A stretch of DNA of 64,000 nt from assembly GCA_932521025.1 (NCBI GenBank), contig OW051472.1:9114001-9178000 (forward strand), read 5' to 3'. Positions 24,748 through 37,300 of the stretch are shown piece after piece. Each line of letters starts with the position of its first letter. Within the stretch, counting starts at the first letter, position 1. Under the pieces are notes generated by a model, which searched no databases, had not been told where the DNA came from, and saw only the letters and a list, made by a program, of their open reading frames with translations. This DNA is from Oscheius onirici. Taxonomy: Eukaryota; Nematoda; Chromadorea; Rhabditida; Rhabditidae. A program made the position numbers and the translations under genes.

Positions 24748-26340
24748 ATGTCCTGGACCACGACAGACGACGAGGGATGGTCCAAAGGTTCCAAGGTATG
24801 TTTTCCATAGAAATTTCTAGAAAAAAAATCGCACTAGGGAAGTTTCCAAAGGGGCCTGAAGCCAACACATTCTGCGCCTACCTCGCCAGCTTCGGTCAGT
24901 CGTCTGGAGCCCATTTCGACCTTTGATTCTCCTCTGTCACAAAAGTGAGTTATTTTTGAAAGTCTCTTTCTCTAATCTCCTCCCATTCATCGGAATCGAT
25001 CACCTAAGTATACGCGCTCAACAAGAACGGAAATTGGGCATCCACCTGGGGGCTTCCTCTCTTTCCTTCTACTGATTGATATTTGTGTCACGCGCATAAT
25101 ATTCCTCGTCAAATTTGTAGTAAGAAGAGACAAATGTTCGTCGGTGACAGTCGGACGCCGCCGGGAACGCCAACAGCCAAGTTGTCGACGCAGAGTCACA
25201 ACGATTCGTTCAGGAAGAAGATTTCCAGGTTCGTTTGATCTCCTAATTTGTCCTGTAATGGAAGAGACACAGCTTGACAAATTTCAGAACCCGGTTTTTC
25301 TCTAGATTCGGTGATTTCCGAGAAAAATGTCTATAGCTGTCCAATCTTTTGAGAACTTCGCTATTTTTTTAAATTTGCTGAACTTTTTTGTGCTGGTGAT
25401 TCTGAACTAACGGATCCAAAGTGCCAAAATAGTCGCACAGTGATTTCCAATTGCAAAAATCTCAAAACAAACGGCGCGTGCCAAATCTTCACCTTACGTA
25501 TTTTTAATTGACGAGAAATTGCGTACGCGCGGCCAAGCTATTACATATATTCGAATTTCTACTGTATTTTTCGTACGCAACTTTGCGTAACGAAAAGTAC
25601 GCAAGGGTGAAGATTCGGTCTTTGTTTTTTTTCCTCTCAAACGAAATATGTTTGCGATAGCAGCCAAAACTGATATTTGCACAAGCAGATACTCAACTTT
25701 TTTTCTGAAATTGTTTTAGAAACAATTTTTGGTTATAGTAATATGTGGGTATTGTTCTCATCGAACCCATTCTCATATTTTCCATTACCAAAGTTCACCA
25801 TATCCATTTCCTAGACAAATATTATTGTCAAGCTGTCTAATCCCAACAATCTAACTTTACTTTTTTCTTCTTTAACAGGTCCCTCTCGATTGAGAAGAAA
25901 CGATCGGCTTCGTCGGAAATCGCCGAGGAGGGTCCAGTCTCTGCCGCAGCTGCAGCCCTGAAAGCCGTCCGACAGTTCAAAGGAGCTCATCAGAGCTTCC
26001 GACTTCGGATGCTCCAAGAACAACACGGATTTGAACCGGTAGTTAGTGTATGAGAGTGGGAGAGAAAGAGCTTCGTGTAATAAATCAGATTTTATCTTCG
26101 GAGATAATTGGGTTGGAGAGGAGAAAGACTGAGAGTATGTTGCACTTGTTTACCTTTTTTATTTGAACCGGATTTTGTAATAGTTTACGTCACAATTGGT
26201 TAAACCCTCCTAATCCCCATTCTCTCATTTGCAGGTCTTCATGACGAAGAAGCGTACCCGCGACAACAAGTCCGTCTCGTCGGAATTCAAAGGCGGCGAT
26301 TTGAACAAGTACACGGCCAAGACGTACGCCATCCAGAATG
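24748..26340 (+). CDS. mec-2: mec-2 distal leader 2 (alternative 5' exons)
   Basis: Exons 24748..24795 (MSWTTTDDEGWSKGSK), 24838..24944, 25121..25228 (FVGDSRTPPGTPTAKLS), 25879..26038 (SASSEIAEEGP to LRMLQEQHGFEP) and 26235..26340 (KKRTRDNKSVSSEF to KTYAIQNG). Acceptors and donors are good and phases agree (0,2,2,0,1). The final phase-1 donor fits the stomatin core or the cassettes. The product is a basic, Ser/Thr/Pro-rich, probably disordered extension with phosphorylation-like sites. The function is unknown. Confidence 0.6.
25476..25622. mobile_element. Foldback MITE, family II, copy c
   Basis: The ends GCGCGTGCCAAATCTTCACC and GGTGAAGATTCGG are inverted, with CGTACGCAA motifs inside. It lies in a mec-2 leader intron. 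Confidence 0.7.
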
Positions 26341-26562
26341 GTAACGAGGTCTTCGGTGGTGGGTCTTTTCATCTCCAAAACAAAATTGCAATCTGAATGA
26401 GGTGCTAGAGGGGTTCTAGAGGGGAGACGAGAGACAAAGCGACCAAGAGTCCCTGGGGTCGTCTTCTCCGGGAAGACCTATTAGAGGCCTCGTCGGCTAG
26501 TGATTCACGTCAGTTTCTGGGCTTTTGTGACTTTTCACAAACTCCTCTATATTACCGGCAAA

Positions 26563-26632
26563 ATGATTCGCAATGTCGGAGTCATCGAGATGCCGAAAAA
26601 GGACAGAAAGTTCACGGTCCTGGACGTGTCAG
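26563..26632 (+). CDS. mec-2: mec-2 candidate alternative first exon 3
   Basis: Short ORF MIRNVGVIEMPKKDRKFTV then LDVSG, ending in a phase-1 donor (GTTGGT), so it can splice in frame to the stomatin core. No acceptor precedes it, as expected for a first exon. Confidence 0.45.
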
Positions 26633-28521
26633 GTTGGTTCGGGGGGATTGGATAAAAATACCAATTTTGTGTTATAAAAGTATTGAAACGTTTGGTAAAC
26701 TTTATTTTTTTGGTGACAGAATTCCCGGTTGGTTGGTTCATATCTACTGAGTTCATCTAAAATTGGGAAGACATCATTTTTTGAGATTTCTTCAGTGTTC
26801 AAGGTTGTTCAGCTATAGCTTGTTGACTGACCTGGTGACTCTTTTTACTGTTTCAGTGATAGGATATCTTGAGAAACTATACATTTCACAGCTTAAAACA
26901 AGATTCATATTTTTCATATTTTTTATACTGCTCATATTTTTATATGCCGTCTCCATGCACTCTGTTTTGCTCTGGTGTGGTGAATTCTGGTTGTTTGAGT
27001 AAAAACCACGAATTTCTTACAAGAAGTCACACTCTCCTGCGATTACGGTCATTTTCATTTTTTTTTGAGTCTGTTAACAATATAAACTAGCCTACAAAAC
27101 AATTCCGCTTCCTTCAATTCAACCAGCGCCGTTCCTCTTCAACTCCCATGGCGCAACATTTTTATGAGCAAATGTTCATTGTCATCATAATCGGGAGCGA
27201 GGCGTCCTTCTGTTCGATATCCTCACTCTCGACGCCTCCTCCTCCGGGACAAAAACTAGAGAGAAGAGAGTGTCCTTCCCCTGGGAGGTGGACCCGCCAC
27301 GGCTGTTTATGAGGAATAAATCAAAACTGGCCTGGTTTTTAGAGGGTCAAATCTGAACAATCAGTACAAAAAAACGGGTGGAAGATTCGTCACTCGATCT
27401 AGAGCAACTCCTCTGCAACTATAAGTAGATTTGGGAGATGAATGGGGATGTGATTTTGGAATAAAGAGCACTTTTTCACTCGTCGTAAGTGAGAGCAAAG
27501 CCTCTTGAAACCTTCTGACCTATGATATTTTTAAGTTTACGCTTCATTAGAGACGGTCTCGGATAGGATTCTTTTCAATGAACGAAGTTCAGATGACCGG
27601 CATCTATATTTCCAATCACTTAACATTCTCCCAAAAGTTCACGCCTTTCTGTCACAGGACCGAAATATGATTCGTTGGAAAAGTATTTTTTCAGACCTGA
27701 AAAAGCAGTTCATTTCAGTTTCATCCGTCAATCATCCGAACTATTTTTTATCGAACGCATAGCATACTAAGAAAACGAGCCAAAATTAAGTCTCTTTTCG
27801 GTTATAAAAAGCACACAATTCACAAAGTAAAAACTTTTGGAAAATGTCTACTTTTCTTCCGTCTGTCCCCCTTCTCTCCGACACCCTCTTTGTTTGAAAC
27901 CAGAGGGCTGAGAGCTCTCTCTATCCTGAAAGAAAGTGGCGATTCGATTAAGGCCGGTGTCCTCCTGGCCATCTATGTCTCTTTATCTGAATCGTAGTCC
28001 TCTGCTCAAACCAAAAGTCAGACTTTTTTCTTTCAAACCACAATTGGATTCACGTCGTCCATAATTCAGGGATTTAAGGTCCACAGGTGTCTTTTTGACA
28101 CATCTAGCCTTTGGAAATGTTCCCACATCTGTTAGAAATGACGGCCTTTCTCTGTGACTTTGACGTGCGACAATGAGTTTTCGTAGTAAACCGCTAAGTG
28201 CAGGGGCAGGCCTTTTTTCTCTAGCTCTTGTTCTCACCGCAAGCTTTTGAATTCGCTCTCAACTTTTGTTGGTTTTTCTACAAAATTTTGGTTATTTTCA
28301 TGCGCTGATGACTTCTAATTATTTAAAAAAAAGAAATAAGGTTTTTTTCACTATTCGATTCTAAATATTTGCGCTACGCTTGGTCCCTGTGTCCCTTAGC
28401 ACATCGCTCTCAATATCATATTGTCATCCCCGCTCCGCTCCCGAAATGGGAGAGAGGGTGCCAAATGATAAAAAGTTGTCAGTCAACGGTCTCCCTCCTC
28501 TCGCCAAAAGACAACCCAAAA
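26633..28521. other. mec-2 intron region, no exon recognised
   Basis: AT-rich sequence without convincing exons. It probably includes the promoter for leader 4. Confidence 0.35.
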
Positions 28522-28818
28522 ATGTCCCGATTTGGCGAAGAAGTTCATCATCAGCAGGCGCCAGAATACAAAATGTCGCTGACGAAATCCGATATGCTGC
28601 TACCGAGACCGTCGATTAGTGTAGGTCTTTGCTATGTGTTTAATGTCTGCCTCCGCATTGCCTCCTGTTCCAAATCTCAAGTACTATGTCCTCTTCGCGT
28701 CATCTATTACCGACTCAGATCCATGCTCAGCGCGGAATGGTCGTCGATGCACCCAGTATAAGGCCGGAAAATATCCGCTACTTTCCAAAGAAGGGAGAGG
28801 CGCAGATTATTAGAAACA
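28522..28818 (+). CDS. mec-2: mec-2 candidate alternative first exons 4
   Basis: Exons 28522..28620 (MSRFGEEVHHQQAPEYKM to LLPRPSIS) and 28719..28818 (IHAQRGMVVDAPSIRPEN to AQIIRN). The first ends phase 0 before GTAGGT and the second ends phase 1 before GTGAGT. They make a 66-residue leader that can join the common core. Confidence 0.5.
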
Positions 28819-29268
28819 GTGAGTTTTTGTATCATGATTAGAATGTTACTGTTAACTCAAAAAAAGGTCTATGGGAAAACTTCTTATGGTTTCCACATGA
28901 CAGTGGGCATGATGCGAAAAAAGATCGAAAAGCTCTGGATTCGTTTTTCATCAATGCTCAATAAATATACTGTTTGAAAGAGCATGAAAAAGGGATGAAA
29001 ATAAGCTAGGACACGACTCTGAATGCCTCAAAACTTCGATTTCCAGACACTTTTGGTTCTTTGACTCATTGAAGTTTTGGCAAATTCTTTGGATTCTTTG
29101 GTAATCTAACAACAGTCAAGACCTGCTCTTGCCAAAACTTGTTTCTCCAAAATTTCACTTCTTTCCCAAAACTTGCTAACATGATTCAACCCCGAAAGTG
29201 CTCCGAGATTGTCCCACAAACTACCCGATAAGAGGGATAAAATTGGTTCTGTTGTGCATCCAGGCGTA

Positions 29269-29376
29269 ATGGCAACTTCCTTCGAAATGCGGTTATTGGT
29301 CTTGTGTGTTGCTGCTCCTACTTGCTACGTGTACGCTCACCCAACAAATCTCAACAGAATTCGTCGGAATGAGTAA
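29269..29376 (+). CDS. Possible small secreted peptide nested in mec-2 intron
   Basis: 35 codons. The N-terminal part MRLLVLCVAAPTCYVYA looks like a signal sequence with a cleavage site before HPTNLNRIRRNE, which contains a dibasic-like RIRR. No neighbour exon or known family. It could be chance. Confidence 0.25.
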   Translation: MATSFEMRLLVLCVAAPTCYVYAHPTNLNRIRRNE

Positions 29377-30101
29377 CAGAAGAGGTGGGTTTCTAAGTGA
29401 CTCTCTAAAGGACATCCAGCTGTCAGTTGGCGCAGACTTTCTCATATTTCTCATAAAGACTTGGGAACAGACGCGAGGCACTTTTTATCCCGACTTCGGC
29501 ACCTACCAAAATATGGCATTTCCTCGTGAAAGATCTTCCCGCTAACAGCAGCCGAACACGGTTCTTTGTGTTAAAAAATTCCGTTTGCTTGCTTTTCATG
29601 CTTTTCTAACAATATGCTGAAACTTGGGTAATGGGGCAAACTGACCAGAATAATCAGAAAAACTGCTCAATGAGGGAGAATAGATGATTGGAAAACAGAG
29701 ACAAAACCGGAGCCTCGCACTTTAATTGGTAGTTGAACCATTCAAGATTTTTGGCTTGGAACTGTCAAAGTCGCCAAAAGACCGGTAATCTCACAATTGG
29801 ATTCATACCCAGCCCTCCTCAATTAAATTTCGAGATCACTCCGACCTCCTTCGGGAAGTGTTTGAAGAAAGTGCGGTACCCATTGATTCTGGTGATTCGT
29901 AGACCGGGCAGGAAAGAGTATAGAGAACGGTCACGAATGGTCTGTCAGAAAAAATAAGTAGGGAATTATACTATTTTTGGAATTAGGATTCTGGTTTGAC
30001 GAACTGTCAGAACAGAACTCTTTTTTGATCACGAGGGTCTGGCCCAGTTGGCTTATGTTACGGTATACCCGTTTCAATATGTTTATGTTTATTAGCGATG
30101 A

Positions 30102-30356
30102 TCACACAATTTCTGTATGTCGCTCCATACTTCTCCTCCATAAGGCGGAACTCTCCCTAGCCGACCTAGCCCAACTTTCACCCAAGTGTGCAACAAAATC
30201 TTCTCTACAACGAGCTTTAGGACGGCCAGACATCCTTTTGTACTTGTAGGGTCGCCATTCGACTACGCACTTTGCCCATCTATTGGTTTCTATATGGGCT
30301 ATCTTCTTTGCCCATGTCCATTTCCTCTCGACCCAAGTCTTCTTTATGTTCGGCAA
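30102..30356 (-). mobile_element. 3' fragment of a LINE
   Basis: 85 codons match the C-terminus of the 12986-15142 ORF: KWTWAKKIAHIETNRW, VEWRPYKYKR, GRPKARCREDF, LWRRSMERH. It is strongly 5'-truncated and antisense to mec-2. Confidence 0.75.
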
Positions 30357-31963
30357 CTTTTTTTTCCGTTCGTTCTAGCCATTCTTCTTCTAGCCATCAT
30401 TTGTCCTATGGTCGTTTCAATATATAACTCATTAAATGTCGTCAAATACTGCAACCAAAGGAGATTTTAGAACTGAAAAGAATTGAAGCTATACGCAGAT
30501 TATTGAGACAGGTAGGCTAGCATCTAGTGTAAACTTGAAAAGTTTGTCAGAATAAAAATTTGCAACCTACCACGATTCACTCTCACACGAAATGCCTTTT
30601 CATATTCAACACTTCCCGCGCCAATTAATTTTCCGCTCCCATAGTCTCTCCGTTTTCCTAGCAACACACAACATACCTCGTCGAGTCCAATCGACTCATT
30701 GTCTTTTGTTCCGACGACTCCGCACCTGCTCTCTCAAATTCCTATATCGTCCCTCGGAATCCGTCTCACTTCCTTCGTCCAGTTACTCTAATCAAATCGT
30801 CTTGAGTGGGCTCTGGAGGCCCTGAAGGGGTCACTACATTTTCCGGAATTGGGTCAAAAGTTTCGTCTCTCTCTCTCTCTCTCTGAACAAATAGAGGATC
30901 ATCTTCCCACCCATCCTGGCTCACTTTTCAGCATTTTTGTTCTCTCTGTGAGTAAGAGATGGCCGGAAGATTGTGTTGAAGAGTCAATCTCTCCAGCTTT
31001 GAGTGTTCCCCAAGGAACTCTCGACTCTTTCTCTCCATTTTTTCTTGATCTGCTGCCGGGAGGGCTTTGTTCATTTGTCTTCCAGCTACTCGCCACCCTC
31101 TTTCTGAACGTCGAAAACAAGCCAGTTTTTGGAAAAGTTTTGCAAGCTGATTTAAGGAGGCATTACTGTATTTTTCGTTCATTGCTCCTCTTCAAAACGA
31201 CTCAGTCTTGTAAAGTTCAATAAGAATCACTGGAAGCAATATTTTGAACATTTTGAAGGGAAATTCACTGTTTTTCCTTTATTTATCTGGCAAAATTAGG
31301 TAATAATTTTTTAACTAACTTTTATCCGAAATACATTCGCCACAGACGTTCATGATAACCATGACCGAACTGTTTGTAAAACAGTGTTTGTAAAACAGTT
31401 CGAGAGTCCGGTTCCTGTTAGCTTTTCAGTCTCTGACATTTTAGATTTCTAAAACCTTGTGATCTATTCTGTCCAACACGCATTTTTCACTTATAACGAC
31501 CAGTAGTAGGCCATTCTTCTGCAGTTGTAATCGTCTGACTACGTAATTGATGGGATGTGGTCAAAGACGTCTTATCTCATTTGAACAAACTAAGATTCTA
31601 AAGATGTACTTTGAGCAATAATTCATTATGTTTCCACACACTCATCTCCATTCGCCAGTGAGAACTCGGATTCCCACGTAGCTTCTCCAATTTGATCCCT
31701 CTTCTTGATCGGCTAGTTAAGCTTCTCCTCCTCCAATTAGAGAGATCCACCATACGTTAAAAGGTTTCCAAAAAAAATGAGAGAAAAATTGATAGAGAGT
31801 CGACTGAGAAATTTATAGACTTTGGGACTGAGAGAAAAGTTAAGTTTGAAAGCAAAAGGACCACCTGGTCATTGAGACCCCGCCCCCTAATTGCGCTTCT
31901 CCTTCCTCTCAGCCTCCTTTCCTCTCCCTCTCACCTCGTCTCTTTGCCTGTCCATGCCCGGTC

Positions 31964-32210
31964 ATGGAGAATACCCTGGACGTGACTTCCTGTCTTCTGG
32001 ACGATACGCAGTCATGTCGCAAAATGTCACAGCTTTCGGCGGCTTCGTCCGGCGAACACTTCATGTCGCGCAAGCGGAGCATCCGCGAGAGGATGCGCGA
32101 AGTGGAGGAGAAACTGATCGCCGGTCCGAAAAAGCCCACACCGCCGTCAATTTTTGAGGCTGCTGCCATGATTGGCAAGTTCAGTGGACAGAGGATAGAC
32201 CTTCTTTCCG
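31964..32210 (+). CDS. mec-2: mec-2 candidate alternative leader exon 5
   Basis: Open frame with MSQLSAASSGEHFMSRKRS, then a charged helix RERMREVEEKLIAGPKK and SIFEAAAMIGKFSGQRIDLL. It ends in phase 1 before GTGGGT. The start is uncertain: ATG at 31964 or 32024, or an acceptor at 31911 (CCTTCCTCTCAG) making it internal. Confidence 0.5.
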
Positions 32211-34326
32211 GTGGGTTTTTGACTTTCTTTGGTCCTCTTATGGAAGAGGACATAACATAATCCTATGCAAATAAACGAAATGCCAAAAGTCCGTCTGGAT
32301 ATTTTGATGGATTCACGTTTTAGTATAGAAAAAGAGGAAGTGTATTAGATCTTTGTAAGGATGAGGATCTGGCATTCAAAATAAGAACCTCTGAAGAAAG
32401 CTGTCGCTTTTCATGCAATTTACTGTTTCAATGTTTTCTCAGAGAACTGCAAAAAACGTCTCTTCCAGACATAAAAATGTACTATCTTCCTCTTCTTTCG
32501 TTTCTCCCTCGAGGTTGGCATCATATAGTCTGTTCAAAATGTAGAGAGCATAATTTGAATCCCGCATTGGCCCGCGTTTTTTTAGCCTAAGCTGAGTATC
32601 CAACATTTACATGCTGTATCATCCTACGCAGCTAAATTCCCCCCAATTTTATTTGAAAAGTGTTCTATGGAGAAATTCAAACTGTGCTCTCTATATTTTC
32701 TCTACATAACCATCGGCTCTAATACCCGATAATTTTTGCACCGATTGGCGAGAATCCTCTTGCACTTTCCTCTCAATCAACGGTCTCATTCCTCCCGTTT
32801 TAATCAGGGATACACGGCATAAATTTAACCAAAGGGATGGGCTGTAAATAACAAATTGAAAGTCTGGTCGTATCGCATCTCTCTTACAAAAACGGTGTCC
32901 ATTATCTGGTCCCAAATTGCCACGGTAACGAATGGGTACTGCTGGGTAACAAATATCTTCCTTTCGAGGACAGCCAAGATCCTTTTCGGCTAGAGAAACG
33001 GAAGCCGGGCCATTTTCTATGCTGGGCAATTGACACGGGTACTGAGGAGCGGCAATTGTCGCCATTAGTAGGGGGCTGCAAAGTGAGGGAAAGAAGATGC
33101 ACAGGGTGTTCGGAAAAAATTTTCATTGTGAGGGGACTGGGGAGTACCCAAAAAATATTCCCTACAAAATTTTAGGATACCAGTTTTTTGCATTTTTTTT
33201 GCTAAGAAAATATCCATTTTTCCCGTTAACGTCTATTTCCACAAAACTGTTCCCATGTTCCTTAACGCCCATATTTTTCGTCATAACACTCTAGCACAGA
33301 TTCCAGTCCAAGCAAACAGCTGTCTTCTTTGAACTCTCCACTTTTACACAATCCGAACGCTTACCAATTAAACGAGTAGGCAACCTGCTCCCGGCAGCCA
33401 TTAGGAACCCTCCGAGATGTATGCGAGAATGCTCTCCTCTTTCAGTTTTCTCGACTCTCTCTCTCTCTGACAGAATTCTGTCTAATCAAGAGAACGTCCA
33501 TCAGGATTCACTTTTTATGGACTCTTGGATGAGTCTGCAGGGAGCCCCCTCTGACCTTTGGATAACAAACAAAGTGGCCAAATTTTTGGTGGACATGAGA
33601 AAGATAGGCACACATTTACTCATCGAAAATGTATGGGAATAAAGAAATGGAGACGAGTGCTAAGACGTAACAAGGACAAGAGACAGTTTGGAGTTGGAAG
33701 AATAACGATTAAAAGAACGGAACAACTATTTTGGGATTGGTGGCAAAATGATCTGTCAGGAATACTACGGAAAACATGAGTCTCCATCGTTTTTTGCCTT
33801 TGGTTCAAACAGTCTGTAGCACTGTACTAAAAAAGAACGAGCTTTTTTGATCAAACTGTCGAGCCATCTCAAGCGGCTGATATGCCCGACACTGATTTTC
33901 GCTTTTTCATGTCTTAGAACTCATTTTCACGGGTTTTGATGTTCTGCAATCTTGTAGAGGAGTGAAAAAGCTACAACTTTGCTGAACAAAAAAAAGCCGG
34001 AAAAGCGTTTCTTTAATCTGAAAATCGACCTACCCTTTCACACGTTAAGACTTCAGACTAATTTCTTATGCTATACTCTCACTGTTTTCCCTGAGAAAAG
34101 CATGTTACTAACAAGATCTCTGGATTGTTTAGTCTGTGATCTGGAAAGTCACAAGTTCTTAAAAATGGAAAGCTATCGGTCTGTTTTGATGCTTTGCTCC
34201 CTCATCTTTTGAGGAAAAAAGTTATGCTCCTTAGTCTTGCTCCCATCCTCGCTAAATGCATGAAATTTGGCAGATGTCCCACAGGCGCATTCCATACATA
34301 GCCAAGCAGAGCTCAGTCCAGTCTAG
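32211..34326. other. mec-2 intron / canonical promoter region
   Basis: Presumably contains the promoter of the canonical leader at 34327, whose ATG directly follows TCTAG. A 90-base stretch at 33895-33985 resembles the centre of the 7829-8505 palindrome. A CT microsatellite lies near 33464. Confidence 0.4.
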
Positions 34327-37300
34327 ATGTCAACTCGCGACTCGGTAGTCTCTCTCAGCTCAAATGGTTCCTCTTCCCGTGTCGAGACCCGTCTCGCCGA
34401 TTCGAGAAACATGTCCATCGTCTCGACAGGCGGCGAAGGAGCTATGCTTCCTTCGTCTTCGAGCAAGGACGACGATTTGTTGTCCACGTCGAGTGACGAG
34501 GTCGAAACCATGGCTAGACAGACCTTAGACAATCTTGTAGAGGTTTCGTCGGTTTTTCATTTCGTTTCTGATCTATGTGTCTAGAACAAGTCCCTAATTT
34601 CGGGGAACGATAGTACGGATGAAGAGGAGACGAGTTTGAAGAAGGAGAAGAAGACCGAGAAGGACGTGGAGAAACAGGAGCCTGAACGTAAGTTTTATTG
34701 GACATTTTGGGGCTTTTCATATGATGAGGATTTAGAAACACATAGTGGTTCTAGTTACTAGCTGTTAACCGTTTGGACTGCGTTTCCATTTCTTGTCTCC
34801 AATACGAACTTGACACGATCTAGATTTTAAAAAGACATCTTTTCTTTTTGAGCATCTATTATTTAATTTCTACTAAACAAAGTGTCAGATTATTCGGAGA
34901 AGAAACATTGACGCGAGCAGTCATTCCCACTTATTCTTGCCGTCTCTTGACATATCTCCAGTCATTTTTCTATAGGTTTTTATAGGCTGTTGGGATTTCT
35001 TACTCTTTGACGCTTGTTTCAACAAGTCAAGGGCTGACTATTCTTTACTCTTTACCAAAACCTGACTATTCTTTTCTGTCTCTTGCATGTTCTTCTCTAG
35101 TTCTCGACAATTCTCCTGCTCTTGTTCCCCAACGTCGAGTATACTGTAACATTAGTTTTGTTTTCTACAGCTGTCTGCATTATAACTGTTGCCGAAAATC
35201 CACCTTGCATACTTCGTTAAGTAAAGTTGCGTACGAAAAATACAGTAGAAATTCGAATAAAATAGCTCCGCCGCTTGTCTTGTCAATTAAAAATACGTAA
35301 GGTGAAGATTTGGCAGATCCTTTGAACCTGTTCTCTGAATCGGTTGTCTCTTTTTTCTCTATTCGATACTCTATCCGGAAAAGACTACTTTCTGTTGCAA
35401 AATATGCCTTCTCCACTCAGACTCTCCTCCCCGAAAATTCAACAATCTAATAAGGCTCTTTCGGTCCATTACCCTCTCCCGCTCTTCCCAAAAGAGAGAG
35501 CAAAAAGGATTGTCTCTTCCCGTCTCCCGCTTAACATTTAATTAGCACGAAAAGCATCCATTTCGTATTGGAGGGCACTACGAGGACGAAAAGAATCACA
35601 AATGAGTTCCCTTCAGAAATGATCCTTTTCCTGTCCTTTAAAATAGAGAGACTCTTTCTCTGAGTAAAAGTAAGTGTATTTCCTGGGAAGTCCCGCTCCC
35701 TCCTCCTCCTACTTCTCCTAAGGCCTCAACTGAGTAATCGAATTTTGGCCTGACACTCTGTCTCCGCGCAGCAATCAAACCTTAGCCCACCTTGACGCCC
35801 AATCTTCTTACTAAATCCACTTCGTGTTTTTTTCGGTCCCGGAGCCCATTAGCTGTCCTTTCTTGGTCGCGCGCTTGTTTTACAGCCCTCATTTGGCGGT
35901 CGAGATGAGATCGTTTGTTACGAAGACGACACTTTTTACTCTCATTCATCTTCTTTTTCTTCGTTATCTTTTTCTCTCACTACGATTATCTTATCTTACT
36001 CGCTCCGAAAACAATCCCATATTTTCCAAGTATTTTCTTTGGCGAGTAAGATGCAGAAGAGAACCACTACTACTCTCGGTATGGGGAAAGATCTGGTCCA
36101 GTTCATCTGGTCCATAAAAAATTGTAAAAACTAGCCAAGAACGGCAGATACTTCAAAGTACCGACAAAAACTTTTTTTAATAAAAATGGTGGAAATTTTG
36201 GATAGGCTGGGGCCGGCACAGTTCATTTGCCAGAGTTGCTTTAAAAGCGGGAAGAGAATACTTACATGGGTACTGTTATTTCTTGGGACAATTCTTACCT
36301 GTTCAGGATATCAGTCGTCTTATTGTGGCTTGTTTTGGTCTATGCTTGTAAAATAGTTGGAAAGGTTTTCAGCAATTGTCGCTTCTGTCTTCAAACCTAG
36401 CTCTTTAGGCACAAGATTTCTCATAATAATTGAATAGAAACTACTTATTCTATGTCAGAATGCGAATTCCTAATGCAAAGATTGTCCCTATTCTAGTCAG
36501 CTATCTAGTCGATTATGCCGGGGCCATTCTTACCACCTAATGTGATTCGAGTAGGGGATGGAAGTGGCCCTTGGATTCGTAGGATCATTGTAATTTAAAA
36601 TTCTCAAAGCGACATGTGTTCTTCATCCAAAAAGTGCGTTGTTCGTCGTTCAACTACGTCTTTGTCAATCTAATTCAACTTACGCCACTCTTCGCGTCAA
36701 ATTCTGTTCCCTTTACTCCAAGGTTCTTCTCCCCAAGAAATTGACAAAAACACCTCCGTCAAGAGGGTATTATACCCTCTTAAGCGTCAAGGCGCATCTC
36801 TTTCTCTTGATTGGCTACTTTTTCTAGCCATATTCTAGCCATATTTCCTAGTTTCGGCCAAAGAAAATTGGTCGTTCCATTCTCTAAAATCCGAATCTTA
36901 GGGTAACTGAAACTTTCTTGTTATTTTTTCCTTTTTTCAGTTAAAAAGTGACTCTTGGAAATTTCGTTCTAACAGGTTTTTGCCGCTTTCTGCAAAAGAA
37001 TTTCTCCCCCGATACCTGCTCGTTAGAACAGACCATTTCCGTCTCTTTCGCGTATTTTCCTGTCTATTATGAGGCAGTTTCCGGCTTCCCTCGTGGCGGT
37101 CATTTTCAGCCTCTCTCTAGTTCTCTAATCCAGCACCTGCGGAGCCCCCGTTCCATTATTGGCTACCCATCTTTTTAGCATAAAGAGTCATTTTCTTTTT
37201 GAATTGGCGGAGAAGGCACACATCTGTTTTGAAGCTATCGCCCTCACTTTCTATTAGAATCTAGTCGCTCCCCCTTCTTTTTTCGTGTTTGTACCGAGAG

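Larger units (their letters stand above)
28819..31963. other. mec-2 intron region
   Basis: Holds a small secreted-peptide ORF (29269-29376), a LINE fragment (30102-30356) and a CT microsatellite near 30868-30887. No mec-2 exon is seen. Confidence 0.4.
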
